A DNA stretch of 64,000 nt from Pelomonas sp. Root405 (GTDB lineage: Bacteria > Pseudomonadota > Gammaproteobacteria > Burkholderiales > Burkholderiaceae_C): NCBI RefSeq assembly GCF_001425165.1, contig NZ_LMDU01000011.1:310058-374057 (forward strand), given 5' to 3'. The notes under the pieces were generated by a model that ran no database searches, was not told the DNA's origin, and was given only the letters and a program-made list of their open reading frames with translations. Position numbers and translations under genes: made by a program. Below, piece after piece: positions 42,201 through 51,097 of this stretch. The number at the start of each line of letters is the position of its first letter. Position 1 is the first letter of the stretch.

Positions 42201-43551
42201 AGCGCGCGCGCAGCCCCGGGCCGGCGTGGGCGTCCAGCAGTTGCAGCCGGCCGCCATGGCGCGCCGCGATGTCGGCCGCGATGGCCAGGCCCAGTCCGCT
42301 GCCGGTGCCCTGGGCGCCTTCGCCGCGGCGAAAGCGCTGCATGGCCACGGGGCGCTCTGCTGGCGGGATGCCGGGGCCGTTGTCCTCGACCTCCAGCCAG
42401 CTGCCGTCCGGCCCACTGCCGCAGCGCACCGTGATGCGCGCGCCGGCGCCGGCATAGCTGACGGCGTTGTGGACCAGGTTCTCCAGCAGCTCGCGCAGCA
42501 GGAAGGCATGCCCCAGGGCGGGCGCCTCGGCCAGCTCGAAGCCAAGGTCGACACCGGTCGGCAGGGCGCGGTGGGCCCAGTCCTGGCCGCACTCGGTGGC
42601 GATGTCGCGCAGGTCCAGCGCGTTGCCGACGTCGACGCTGCGGTCCTCGGCGCGCGCCAGTGACAGCAGCTGCTGGGCCAGGCGGGCGCTGCGCACGACG
42701 CGCTGGCGCAGCCGCTCCAACAGCGGGTCCATGCGCGGGTCGTGCGGCTCCAGCATCGCCAGCTCGATCTCGGTCTGCAGCGAGGTCAGCGGCGTGCGCA
42801 GCTGGTGGGCTGCGTCGGCCAGGAATTCCCGCTGCGCGCCGACCGCGCGGCCCAGGCGCTCGAACAGGCGGTTGAAGGCCGACTGCAGCGGCACCAGCTC
42901 GCGCGGCAGGCTGGCGTTCAGCGGCGTCAGCCGGTGCAGGTCGCGGTGCTCAAGTTCCACGCTCAGGCCGGTCAGCGGCGCCAGCCCCTGGCGGATGGCC
43001 CGCCAGGCCGCCAGGGCCAGCAGCGCCATCAGACCCAGCCCGCTCAGCGCCACCCGGCTGCCGATCTGGCGCTGCAGTGCGTCGCGCTTGTGCAGGGTCT
43101 CGGCCACCAGCACCTGGCAGGCGCCGGCACCGCAGGCGGCACCCAGCTGCACCAGGCGCAGCGCGCGGTCGCGCAGCCGGACATCGCCGTACGCGACACC
43201 GCCCACCACCTGCGGCGCCGGGCGTGGCTGCAGATCGGCCAGCCCGGCATCGCCCTGCAAGACCTCGCCGCTTGGCGCCAGCACCAGATAGAAGACATCG
43301 TCCTGGCGGTCGAAGCGCAGCGCCCGGTCCATGGTCGCGCTGACGTCGACACGCGGCTCGCCGCTGCGCAGGTCGATCTGGCCCGCCAGCGTCAGCGCGG
43401 TGTCCTCCAGCCCTTCATCGAGCCAGCTCTGCGCGCTTTGCTGCACCTGCTCGTAAAGCGCCCAGCCCAACAGCGGCAGGGCCACCAGCAGCGGCAGCAT
43501 CAGCCAGCCGAACAGGCGGCGCTGCAGGCTGGCACGCGACGGCTCAGCCAC
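42157..43551 (-). CDS. Sensor histidine kinase (TctE/QseC-like)
   Basis: A 464-residue inner-membrane kinase with two membrane helices (about 14-34 and 167-187), a periplasmic domain between them, a HAMP region, the H box AAHQLRTPLTSLQ (H249), an N box (ELLENLVHNAVSYA) and G boxes (DNGPGIP; GTGSGLGLAIAADIAARHGG). It forms an operon with the response regulator 5 bases upstream. Its similarity is to TctE/QseC-type kinases; the signal is unknown. Confidence 0.9.
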   Translation of the reverse strand: MAEPSRASLQRRLFGWLMLPLLVALPLLGWALYEQVQQSAQSWLDEGLEDTALTLAGQIDLRSGEPRVDVSATMDRALRFDRQDDVFYLVLAPSGEVLQGDAGLADLQPRPAPQVVGGVAYGDVRLRDRALRLVQLGAACGAGACQVLVAETLHKRDALQRQIGSRVALSGLGLMALLALAAWRAIRQGLAPLTGLSVELEHRDLHRLTPLNASLPRELVPLQSAFNRLFERLGRAVGAQREFLADAAHQLRTPLTSLQTEIELAMLEPHDPRMDPLLERLRQRVVRSARLAQQLLSLARAEDRSVDVGNALDLRDIATECGQDWAHRALPTGVDLGFELAEAPALGHAFLLRELLENLVHNAVSYAGAGARITVRCGSGPDGSWLEVEDNGPGIPPAERPVAMQRFRRGEGAQGTGSGLGLAIAADIAARHGGRLQLLDAHAGPGLRARFSLPPLPSGPVPAA

Positions 43552-43556
43552 TGGCT

Positions 43557-44225
43557 TCAGCCTATTTCCTCGAGGAGATAGCCAAGACCGCGCACGGTGC
43601 GCAGCCGCACGCCGCCGGGCTCGATCTTGGCGCGCAGGCGCGACAGGCAGACCTCGATGGCGTTGTCACTGACGCCCTGGTCCCAGGCGTTGCTGGCCAG
43701 CGCGATGTGCTCCTTGGCCACCACCTTGCCGGCGCGCGCCATCAGGAAGCCGAGCACGTCCCATTCGCGCGCCGACAGCGCCAGCGGTTCGTCCTCGATG
43801 TAGGCCCGACGCGCCTCCTGGTCGATGCGCAGGCGGGCCAGCTGCAGCTGGTTGCTGGTGCGCGCCTGGCTGCGGCGCACCAGCGCGCGGGCGCGGGCGA
43901 CCAGCTCGGTCAGCGCAAACGGCTTGACGAGATAGTCGTCGGCCCCTCCTTCCAGTCCGCGCACACGGTCCTCGACGGCGTCGCGCGCGGTCAGGATCAG
44001 CACCGGCACGGTCAGGCCATCGGCGCGCACACGGCGCAACGTCTCGAAGCCGTCGATGCCGGCCAGGCCGATGTCGAGGATGAGCAGGTCGTAGGCGTCC
44101 TCGCGCAGCGAGCGCGGCACCGGCTCGCCGCGCGCCGTGCAGTCCACCACCCAGCCCTGGGAGCGCAGCGCGCGGGCAGTGGTCTCGACGAGTTGATCGT
44201 CGTCTTCAACGAGCAGGATGCGCAT
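43557..44225 (-). CDS. OmpR-family response regulator (TctD/QseB-like)
   Basis: A 222-residue DNA-binding regulator. The receiver domain has acidic residues E7-D8-D9, phosphoacceptor D51 (LILDIGLAGIDG) and the Lys in YLVKPFALTELVAR. A C-terminal winged helix (about 128-220) ends with RTVRGLGYLLEE, as in this family. It lies immediately upstream of its cognate kinase. It is divergent from the P-loop ATPase gene at 44325, about 100 bases away. Confidence 0.93.
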   Translation of the reverse strand: MRILLVEDDDQLVETTARALRSQGWVVDCTARGEPVPRSLREDAYDLLILDIGLAGIDGFETLRRVRADGLTVPVLILTARDAVEDRVRGLEGGADDYLVKPFALTELVARARALVRRSQARTSNQLQLARLRIDQEARRAYIEDEPLALSAREWDVLGFLMARAGKVVAKEHIALASNAWDQGVSDNAIEVCLSRLRAKIEPGGVRLRTVRGLGYLLEEIG

Positions 44226-44324
44226 GGTGCGGCAGTATGGCGCGGGCGCCCGCCGCGGGCGCTGACACAGGGCTGTCGACGGCCCTGGACTACCATGGCC
44301 CGAACTTCAACGAACGAGTAGCGC

Positions 44325-45008
44325 ATGAGCCAGATCCACTTCATTGGCGGCGAGAAAGGCGGCGTCGGCAAATCGCTGGTTGCCCGCGTGCTGGCCCAGC
44401 ATTTCATCGACCGCGGCCTGCCTTTCCTGGGCTTCGACACCGACCGCTCGCACGGCGCGCTGACCCGCTATTACGCCGACTTCGCCGCACCGCTGCTGCT
44501 GGACGCACACGACAGCCTCGACCCCGTCATCGAAGCTGCCGCCGAACAGCCTGAGCGCCGCGTGCTCGTCGACCTGGCTGCGCAGACCCAGGGCGCGCTG
44601 ACCCGCTGGCTCGACGAGGCCGGCGCGGCTGATGTGGCCGCCGAACTCGGCGTGCAGCTCAACTACTGGCATGTGATGGACGCAGGCCGCGATTCGACCG
44701 ACCTGCTGCGCGCATGGCTGGACGGCTCCGCCGCCCGGCTGCCCCTGGTCATCGTGCTCAACGAGGTGCGCGGTGAGCGCTTCGAACTGCTGGCCGCCAG
44801 CGGCCTGCTGGAGCGCGCCCAGGCGCAGGGTGCCCGAGTAATCCACCTGCGCAAGCTGCCGGACTCGCTGCTGCAGAAAGTGGACGGCGCCGGTGCGAGC
44901 TTCTGGGCCGCATTGCAGGGCCCGGGCGGCCTCGGCCTGCTGGACCGGCAGCGCGTGCGCGTCTGGCTGCAGCGCGTCGGTAGCGAGCTGGACGCCGCGG
45001 GCGTTTGA
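44325..45008 (+). CDS. CobQ/CobB/MinD/ParA-type P-loop ATPase
   Basis: A 227-residue protein with a deviant Walker A GGEKGGVGKS at 8-17 and a GFDTDRSHGALTRYY switch region. The C-terminal half is unlike standard ParA, and it resembles a family of mobilisation or unknown-function nucleotide-binding proteins. It stands upstream of the heme/HAMP protein and kinase pair but is separated from them by a strong terminator, so it is probably its own transcript. Its partner is not known. Confidence 0.8.
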   Translation: MSQIHFIGGEKGGVGKSLVARVLAQHFIDRGLPFLGFDTDRSHGALTRYYADFAAPLLLDAHDSLDPVIEAAAEQPERRVLVDLAAQTQGALTRWLDEAGAADVAAELGVQLNYWHVMDAGRDSTDLLRAWLDGSAARLPLVIVLNEVRGERFELLAASGLLERAQAQGARVIHLRKLPDSLLQKVDGAGASFWAALQGPGGLGLLDRQRVRVWLQRVGSELDAAGV

Positions 45009-45080
45009 ACCGCGGCGCAGGCCGCGCTACTCGCGGCCGCCGAACTATGCGGTGATGCACGCGTCTTCCGCACCCCTTCA

Positions 45081-45112
45081 GGGCGCCTGACTTCGGTTCG
45101 GCGCCCTTCTTT
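45081..45112 (+). terminator. Rho-independent terminator after the P-loop ATPase gene
   Basis: GGGCGCC and GGCGCCC form a 7-bp perfect stem (45081-45087 with 45100-45106) around a 12-base loop, followed by TTCTTT. It lies about 75 bases after the stop codon at 45008. Confidence 0.8.
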
Positions 45113-45203
45113 ATGTGCATTCCGCCAGGGAACCGCGAGCAAGCACGCTGTCACTCAGCCATATCAGCGCACTACCATTGCCGCCCTCAGGGAAAGAATC
45201 ACC

Positions 45204-46076
45204 ATGAAGCTGCTCGCCAAATTCAACCTGGTCTACCTGCTCGTCATGAGCCTGGGCATCGCCGTCAGCGGCTACATCGCCCGCGGCCTGCTGCAGGACA
45301 ACGCCCAGCAGGAAGTCGTCGGCAGCGCACGCATGCTGATGGAGAAGGCGCTGGCGGTGCGGGCCTACACCAACACCCAGGTCAAGCCGCTGCTGGCCTC
45401 GCAGATGGCGCATGAGTTCCTGCCGCAGACGGTGCCCAGCTATGCCGCCACCGAGGTGCTGAACGCGCTGCTGGCCAAGCACCCCGAGTTCGCCTACAAG
45501 GAAGCGACCCTCAACCCGACCAACCCGCGCGACCGCGCCACCAGCTGGGAAGTGGATGTCGTCGGCCAGTTCCGCACCTCCGCCGAGCTGAAGGAAGCCG
45601 TTGGCACGCGCGACACGCCCGCCGGCCCGTCGCTCTACATCGCCCGCCCGATGCGTATCACCGACCCGGCCTGCCTCGCCTGCCACAGCAGCGTGGACGC
45701 CGCCCCGGCCACGATGGTGGCCAAGTACGGCCCCGCCAACGGCTTCGGCTGGAACCTCAACGAGGTCATCGGCGCGCAGATCGTCTCCGTGCCGCTGGGC
45801 GTGCCGCTGCAACGCGCCGACAACGTCTTCAAGCTCTTCATCACCTCGCTGATCGGCGTTTTCATCGTCGTCGGCATCGTGCTCAACATCATGGTGTGGA
45901 TGCTGGTCGTGCGCCCCGTCACGCGCCTGTCGGCGCTGGCCGACCGCGTCAGCCAAGGCGACCTGGACGCGCCCGAGTTCGCGGCCAGCGGCAAGGACGA
46001 GATCGCCACCTTGTCCGACTCCTTCTCGCGCATGCGCGCCAGCGTCGTGCAGGCGATGAAGCTCCTCGATGCCTGA
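45204..46076 (+). CDS. c-heme (Tll0287-like/DUF3365) HAMP membrane sensor
   Basis: A 290-residue inner-membrane protein. Helix 1 (about 8-28) and helix 2 (about 210-236) enclose a periplasmic domain with a CLACH motif (C157, C160, H161), so it should carry one covalent c-type heme. This matches the DUF3365/Tll0287-like heme domain. A HAMP domain follows (237-285) and the protein ends there, with no output domain. The next gene, a serine/threonine kinase, overlaps its end by 8 bases. A redox or gas sensor that signals to that kinase is a natural inference. Confidence 0.9.
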   Translation: MKLLAKFNLVYLLVMSLGIAVSGYIARGLLQDNAQQEVVGSARMLMEKALAVRAYTNTQVKPLLASQMAHEFLPQTVPSYAATEVLNALLAKHPEFAYKEATLNPTNPRDRATSWEVDVVGQFRTSAELKEAVGTRDTPAGPSLYIARPMRITDPACLACHSSVDAAPATMVAKYGPANGFGWNLNEVIGAQIVSVPLGVPLQRADNVFKLFITSLIGVFIVVGIVLNIMVWMLVVRPVTRLSALADRVSQGDLDAPEFAASGKDEIATLSDSFSRMRASVVQAMKLLDA

Positions 46077-47556
46077 ACCCACCAAGCACCCGCAGCAGCT
46101 CGGCAAATACCGCATCACCGAAGTCCTCGGTGAGGGCGCGATGGGCGTCGTCTACAAGGGCTTCGACCCCGACATACAGCGCACGGTCGCGCTGAAGACC
46201 ATCCGCACCCAGCTCGACGCCGACGACGACAGCCCCGGCGCACCCGCCTCGCGTTTCCGCAACGAGGCGCAGGCCGCCGGCCGTCTGCACCACCCGGGCA
46301 TCGTCGCCGTCTACGACTTCGGCCGCGCCGAGAACGTGGCCTACATCGCAATGGAGTTCGTCGAGGGTCGTTCGCTGGCAAGCTATCTCGGCGCCAAGGT
46401 CCGCTTCACCGACACCGACATCCCCGGCATCATGAGCCAGCTGCTCGATGCCCTGCACCACGCGCACGAGAAAGGCGTCTGGCACCGCGACATCAAGCCC
46501 GCCAACATCATCATGACGACGGCCGGCGGGCGGCTCAAGGTGGCCGACTTCGGCATCGCCCGCATCGAGAGCACCAGCCTCACGCAGACTCACTACATGG
46601 TGGGCACACCCAGCCACATGGCGCCCGAGCAGTTCCTCGGCAAGCCGATGGACCGGCGCGTCGACATCTACGGCGCCGGTGTGGTGCTCTACCAACTGCT
46701 GACAGGCCGCGCGCCCTTCGCCGGCACGACCGAGGCGCTCATGTACAAGGTCGTCAACGAGATGCCGCTGCCGCCATCGATGGTCGAAGGCGCCGAGCGC
46801 CCCGGCTGGTTCGACGCTCTCGTTGCGCGCGCCCTGGCCAAACGCCCCGAAGACCGCTACGCCACGGCCGAGGAATTCAAGCAGGCCTTGACCGACGGCA
46901 TCGGCCAGAGCATCGACGACACCGGTTGGGAAAAGACCGTGATGCTCGCGCCGGCCCGCGCCCGCCCCGCGCAGCCGCTGGCGACGCCCACCATCGCGCC
47001 GCCGTCGCTGTCCGGTACATCACTGCCGGGCTCCACCGCAGGCACGGCCAGCGCCCCCACACCGTCGCACTGGGACAAGGCCCAGCTGACCCAGGCGGAG
47101 CTGACGCTGGCCAAGCATGTTGGCCCGTTGGCCAGCGTGCTGGTGCGCCGCGCCGCCCGCGAGTGCCAGGACATCAACGAGCTCTACAACAAGCTGGCCG
47201 AGCAGGTCACCGACCCGCGCGCGCGCGACGCCTTCCTGGGCCAGGCCAGCCTGGTCACCGGCGGCCGGCACCGCACGGCGGGCGGCACGGCCGGCTCGCC
47301 GTCGGCCGGCGGTTCAAAGGGTTCCGCGGGATCGGCGATCTCGGGCACCGCCATCGGCGGGCCGCTCAACGAGGCGGTCGTGGACAAGGCCCAGGCCCTG
47401 CTGGCCCAGCATGTCGGCCCCATCGCCAAGGTGCTGGTCAAGCGCGCGGCCACCGGCACGGACAGCCGGGCGGTGTTCTTCAACCGGCTGGCCGAGTCGG
47501 TCAGCGACCCGGCGGCGCGGGCCAAGCTGATCGCCGCGCTGAACAAGCTGGTCTGA
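46069..47556 (+). CDS. Serine/threonine protein kinase with duplicated C-terminal domain
   Basis: A 495-residue Hanks-type kinase. The N-terminal kinase domain (about 13-275) has the Gly-rich loop GEGAMG at 21-26, K43, HRD at 139-141, DFG at 160-162 and APE at 185-187, so it should be active. A flexible linker (290-335) is followed by two copies of a helical repeat of about 50 residues, LAKHVGPLASVLVRRAA... (341-392) and LAQHVGPIAKVLVKRAA... (440-492), separated by a Gly/Ser-rich linker. No membrane helix is present. The start overlaps the end of the heme/HAMP gene, so the two are translated together. Confidence 0.93.
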   Translation: MPEPTKHPQQLGKYRITEVLGEGAMGVVYKGFDPDIQRTVALKTIRTQLDADDDSPGAPASRFRNEAQAAGRLHHPGIVAVYDFGRAENVAYIAMEFVEGRSLASYLGAKVRFTDTDIPGIMSQLLDALHHAHEKGVWHRDIKPANIIMTTAGGRLKVADFGIARIESTSLTQTHYMVGTPSHMAPEQFLGKPMDRRVDIYGAGVVLYQLLTGRAPFAGTTEALMYKVVNEMPLPPSMVEGAERPGWFDALVARALAKRPEDRYATAEEFKQALTDGIGQSIDDTGWEKTVMLAPARARPAQPLATPTIAPPSLSGTSLPGSTAGTASAPTPSHWDKAQLTQAELTLAKHVGPLASVLVRRAARECQDINELYNKLAEQVTDPRARDAFLGQASLVTGGRHRTAGGTAGSPSAGGSKGSAGSAISGTAIGGPLNEAVVDKAQALLAQHVGPIAKVLVKRAATGTDSRAVFFNRLAESVSDPAARAKLIAALNKLV

Positions 47557-47559
47557 GCC

Positions 47560-48513
47560 TCAGCCGCCGGCCGCAAAGTGCCGCCGGTAGTCGGCCGGCG
47601 TCATGCCGCTGCGGCGGCGGAACTCGCGGGTGAAGTGCGACTGGTCGGCATAGCCGCACAGGAAGCCGATCTCCGCCAGCGCCGTGCCGGTCTGCATCAG
47701 CCACCAGCCGGCCGTGCGGTAGCGGGCCTCGGCCAGCAGCGGCCGCAAGCCCGTGCCCTGCAGTTGCAGCTCGCGTTGCAGGCTGCGCCGGGCGCGGCCC
47801 AGTTGATGCGCCAGTTCGTCCAGGCCGGGCGCAGCGGGCAGCCGGCTGACGAGGCTGTCGAACAGCGCCTTGACGCTCTGCGGCCAGGCTTCATCGGGCG
47901 CCAGGCTGCGAGGCGCGCCCACATCGTGCCGGGGCGGCTCGGCGTGAGCCGCCCAGCTGATGCGCCAGTCGGCGCTACCGCTGCCCTCGACGACGCGCGC
48001 CAGCGCAGCGGCGTCGCAGGCCGGGTAGACGCAGGCGTCGACGGCCCAGGCCGACAGGCCCTGGTGTCCGCAGGCTTCGAGAAACGCCACCAGCACACCG
48101 AGCACGACCAGGTCTTCCGCCGGGTGCGGAGGCGACTGCGGGCGCAGCGACACATGGCGCAGCCGCGCCTCGCGGGGTTCCACCGCGTCGACCTGCACGC
48201 GGTGGCGCGAATGGATATAGCGCTCCAGCCGCCCCCAACGCTCGAACAGGTCACTCGCATCACGGGCCGACGCGAGCGCGCGGTGGCTCGGCTCATGCGT
48301 GAAGCGGTGCAGGCCGCGGCCCAGCAGCGCCAGACATTGCAGGCCACCCGCGCGCACGGCATGGGTCAGCAGTGCGCGCTTGGCATCCAGGCCCACGGTC
48401 GCGCCGCCTGGTGTGGCGGCGGGTGGCGCCAGGCCGAATTCGCGCATGCCCTGCGCCAGCACGCGCAGCATGGCGGCGCTGGCGAAGTCGGGCGGGGCAG
48501 AAGTCGGCGTCAC
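47560..48513 (-). CDS. AraC-family transcriptional regulator
   Basis: A 317-residue regulator with an N-terminal domain (about 1-215) of the AraC/OruR type and a C-terminal helix-turn-helix pair (about 230-317) showing GTALAEIGFLCGYADQSHFTREFRRRSGMTPADYR. It is the last gene of the molybdenum hydroxylase operon: its GTG start overlaps the stop of the large-subunit gene by 4 bases (GTGA). It probably controls the operon in response to the substrate. An alternative downstream ATG would shorten it by about 14 residues. Confidence 0.9.
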   Translation of the reverse strand: MTPTSAPPDFASAAMLRVLAQGMREFGLAPPAATPGGATVGLDAKRALLTHAVRAGGLQCLALLGRGLHRFTHEPSHRALASARDASDLFERWGRLERYIHSRHRVQVDAVEPREARLRHVSLRPQSPPHPAEDLVVLGVLVAFLEACGHQGLSAWAVDACVYPACDAAALARVVEGSGSADWRISWAAHAEPPRHDVGAPRSLAPDEAWPQSVKALFDSLVSRLPAAPGLDELAHQLGRARRSLQRELQLQGTGLRPLLAEARYRTAGWWLMQTGTALAEIGFLCGYADQSHFTREFRRRSGMTPADYRRHFAAGG

Positions 48514-50564
48514 GGGCCTGCATTGTTGCGGCCGGTTGCTGGCCGATAGGGCAGCGACAGCACGCGCGGGCCGCCCGTCGCGCGGATGGCATTCGCGATA
48601 GCCGCCCCCGCCGCGACGATGGCCGTCTCGCCGGCGCCGGTGGGTGGCTCGCCGGTGTCGATGAGGTCGATTTGCATCGTCGGGATGTCGCCCCAGCGCG
48701 GGATGGGCGAGTCGGCAAAGGTGGCGGACGCGACGTTGCCACCGTCGAAGCCCAGGCTCTCGATGAGCACGAGGCCCAGCCCCCAGACCAGGTTGCCCTC
48801 GCACTGCGCGCGCACCTGGTCGGCGTTGATGACGCGGCCACAGTCATGGGCGCACCACATCCGCCGCACGCGCACGGCGCCGTCAGCGGCCGCCGCCACG
48901 TCGGCGACGACGGCCGCATAGCTCATGTCCTTGTAGACGCCACAGGCGATCCCCAGGCGCGAACCTGCTGTCCAGCCCGCCATCTGCGCCGCGTGCTTCA
49001 ACACCCGCGCGAGCCGTTCGTCCTCGATATGGGCGAGGCGGAAGGCCAGCGGGTCCTGCCCGGCCAGCCGCGCGCATTCGTCGATGGCTGACTCGGTGAC
49101 GAAATGGTTGGGGCCCGCGCCCAGGCCCCGCCAGGGCCCGGCCAACACCGGCAGGCGCTGCAGCGCAAAGCGCGTTTCCCGCGCGTCGGCGCGGTAGGGC
49201 AGCCTGGCGCCGCGTGCCACGCCGGCATCGCCGACAAAGCGGCTGACAGCCTGCATCCATGGCGGCATGGCCGCGTTGGTGAACAGGATGTGCGAGCTGA
49301 CAAACGCGTGCCACCAATGCTGCAACCGGCCGTCCCTGAGCCTGACCCTGACGCGATGACTGGACGGTGCGCGATGGAAGCCCTGGGCGAATTCCTGCGC
49401 CCGCGTCCACTGCACCTTGACCGGCCGGCAAGTGGCACGCGCCAGCACGGCGGCTTCGAGCTCGACGGTGCAGAGGGTCTTGCCACCAAACGCGCCGCCG
49501 AGTCGGTGGCTGTGCACGGTGATCTCGTCGTCGCCCAGGCCCAGGCGTTTGGCGACCACATCGCGTGGGTAGAACACGTCCTGGCTACCAACCCACAGCT
49601 GCAGCTTGCCGTCCGGCGCGAACTCGGCGACCGCCGCGCGCGGCTCCATCGCGGCATGGGCGGCGGGCGGGATGTCGAAGCGCAGGTCCAGGTCCCAGGC
49701 GCCGGCCTTTGGCACGCTGTCGTCGTGCACCGCATGCGTGAGCTTGGGGTCACGCGCGAGCCGGGCGTCGATGTCCAGCAGCTCGCGCCAGCCGGCCTTG
49801 TTCTCCTCCACCTGCCACTGCACGGCCAGCGCGCGCTCGATGCGGTCCAGCGCGCCCGGTGTCCCGGCGACGATGCCGATGCCACGGGCCTGGCCCTGCG
49901 CCAGCACGTCGTCGCGCACCAGGGCGACAAAGCCGGGCTGCGCCCGCGCGGCGGCTTCGTCGAAGGCACGCGGCGCCGACGCGAACTCGGGCGACTGCGG
50001 CGCATACAGCACGCGCCCGAACACCAAGCCGGGCCGGCGCACATCGGCCACGTACAGCGGTTGGCCCCTGACGATGGCCTCGCCCTGCTCCAGCGGCGGG
50101 CGCTTCAGGTCGGGCCGGTCGAGGCCCGGCCAGCGCGGCAAGGGCGGCGCGTCGCCAGCGGACGGAAAGCCGCCGCGCGCCACCGCGTCGCGCAGCAGCG
50201 CACAGGCCTGGGCGAGCGGCAGCGCGTAATCCTTGATCGAATCGCTGCCCACGGTGGCCTTCACGCGGCCGATGTCAGCGGTGCTGGGCAGCTTCACGCT
50301 GACCGCGTCCCAGCCCACGCCGAGCTCAGCGCAGGCGATCTGCTTGAGGCCGGTCAGCATTCCCTGGCCCATCTCGACGCGCGGCAGCCACAGCGTGTAG
50401 CGGCCGGCGTCATGGCGGATCCAGCCCAGCGCATCCCCCAGGCTGGGCGCCGGGCGCTGAGGGATGACGGGTAACGCGCAGCCGCTGAACAGCGCAACGG
50501 TCAGCCCCGCGCCCGACAGCTGCAGCCAGCTGCGGCGTGTCAGTGCAATTGCGGCGTCAGCCAT
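48510..50564 (-). CDS. Molybdopterin-binding large subunit of a xanthine dehydrogenase/isoquinoline 1-oxidoreductase-type enzyme
   Basis: A 684-residue subunit. The N-terminus has a twin-arginine pattern and a hydrophobic stretch (TRRSWLQLSGAGLTVALFSG) followed by a Cys that could be a lipobox, so export by Tat is likely. The molybdenum cofactor region includes RLGGAFGGK and the catalytic glutamate E646 in PTGAGETAIVAAGAAI. Length is a little shorter than IorB. It pairs with the iron-sulfur subunit, whose gene ends 1 base before this start. The ATG at 50564 was chosen; the longer start at 50582 lies within the upstream gene. Confidence 0.88.
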   Translation of the reverse strand: MADAAIALTRRSWLQLSGAGLTVALFSGCALPVIPQRPAPSLGDALGWIRHDAGRYTLWLPRVEMGQGMLTGLKQIACAELGVGWDAVSVKLPSTADIGRVKATVGSDSIKDYALPLAQACALLRDAVARGGFPSAGDAPPLPRWPGLDRPDLKRPPLEQGEAIVRGQPLYVADVRRPGLVFGRVLYAPQSPEFASAPRAFDEAAARAQPGFVALVRDDVLAQGQARGIGIVAGTPGALDRIERALAVQWQVEENKAGWRELLDIDARLARDPKLTHAVHDDSVPKAGAWDLDLRFDIPPAAHAAMEPRAAVAEFAPDGKLQLWVGSQDVFYPRDVVAKRLGLGDDEITVHSHRLGGAFGGKTLCTVELEAAVLARATCRPVKVQWTRAQEFAQGFHRAPSSHRVRVRLRDGRLQHWWHAFVSSHILFTNAAMPPWMQAVSRFVGDAGVARGARLPYRADARETRFALQRLPVLAGPWRGLGAGPNHFVTESAIDECARLAGQDPLAFRLAHIEDERLARVLKHAAQMAGWTAGSRLGIACGVYKDMSYAAVVADVAAAADGAVRVRRMWCAHDCGRVINADQVRAQCEGNLVWGLGLVLIESLGFDGGNVASATFADSPIPRWGDIPTMQIDLIDTGEPPTGAGETAIVAAGAAIANAIRATGGPRVLSLPYRPATGRNNAGP

Positions 50565-50565
50565 G

Positions 50566-51018
50566 TCAGCCCGCCGCCGCAACGATGGCCACGCGAATGC
50601 GCTGCTGCGTACCGCAGCGACACAGGTTGCCGGCCATCGCCGCTTCGCAGGCAGCGGCGTCGGGCCGGGGGTTCTGACGCAGCAACGCCGCCGCGCTCAT
50701 CAGCTGGCCCGCCTGGCAGTAGCCACATTGCGGCACCTGGTGTTGCAGCCATTCGCGCTGCAGCGGATGCAGCGCGCCGTCCTTCCCGGCCAGGCCTTCG
50801 ATGGTCGTCAGCTCATGGCCAGCGGCCGCGCTGGCCGGCAGCACGCAGGCCCGCGCGGCAACGCCGTCCAGCAGCACCGTGCAGGCGCCGCACAGGCCCA
50901 CGCCGCAACCGAACTTGGTGCCGACCAGGCCGAGGTGCTCTCGAAGCACATGCAGCAGGGTTTCATCGCGCCATTCGGCCGCCACGGCCTGGCGCCGGCC
51001 GTTGATAAGAAGGTCCAT
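50566..51018 (-). CDS. 2Fe-2S small subunit of the molybdenum hydroxylase
   Basis: A 150-residue subunit with two [2Fe-2S] clusters. The plant-type cluster uses C38, C43, C46 and C58 ([15 protein letters not shown]); the helical cluster uses C98, C101, C133 and C135 ([17 protein letters not shown]). It carries electrons from the molybdenum site. The start ATG at 51018 is preferred because AAGGAG lies 5 bases before it; an upstream GTG at 51024 has none. No third (cytochrome or FAD) subunit gene is present, which fits the IorAB type. Confidence 0.93.
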   Translation of the reverse strand: MDLLINGRRQAVAAEWRDETLLHVLREHLGLVGTKFGCGVGLCGACTVLLDGVAARACVLPASAAAGHELTTIEGLAGKDGALHPLQREWLQHQVPQCGYCQAGQLMSAAALLRQNPRPDAAACEAAMAGNLCRCGTQQRIRVAIVAAAG

Positions 51019-51097
51019 GACCACTCCTTGGTGAAGTGGTCGGGAGCATCGTCAGCGGCGGCGGGGCGGTATAGAAGAATTGCGCCAGCGCCAGCGC

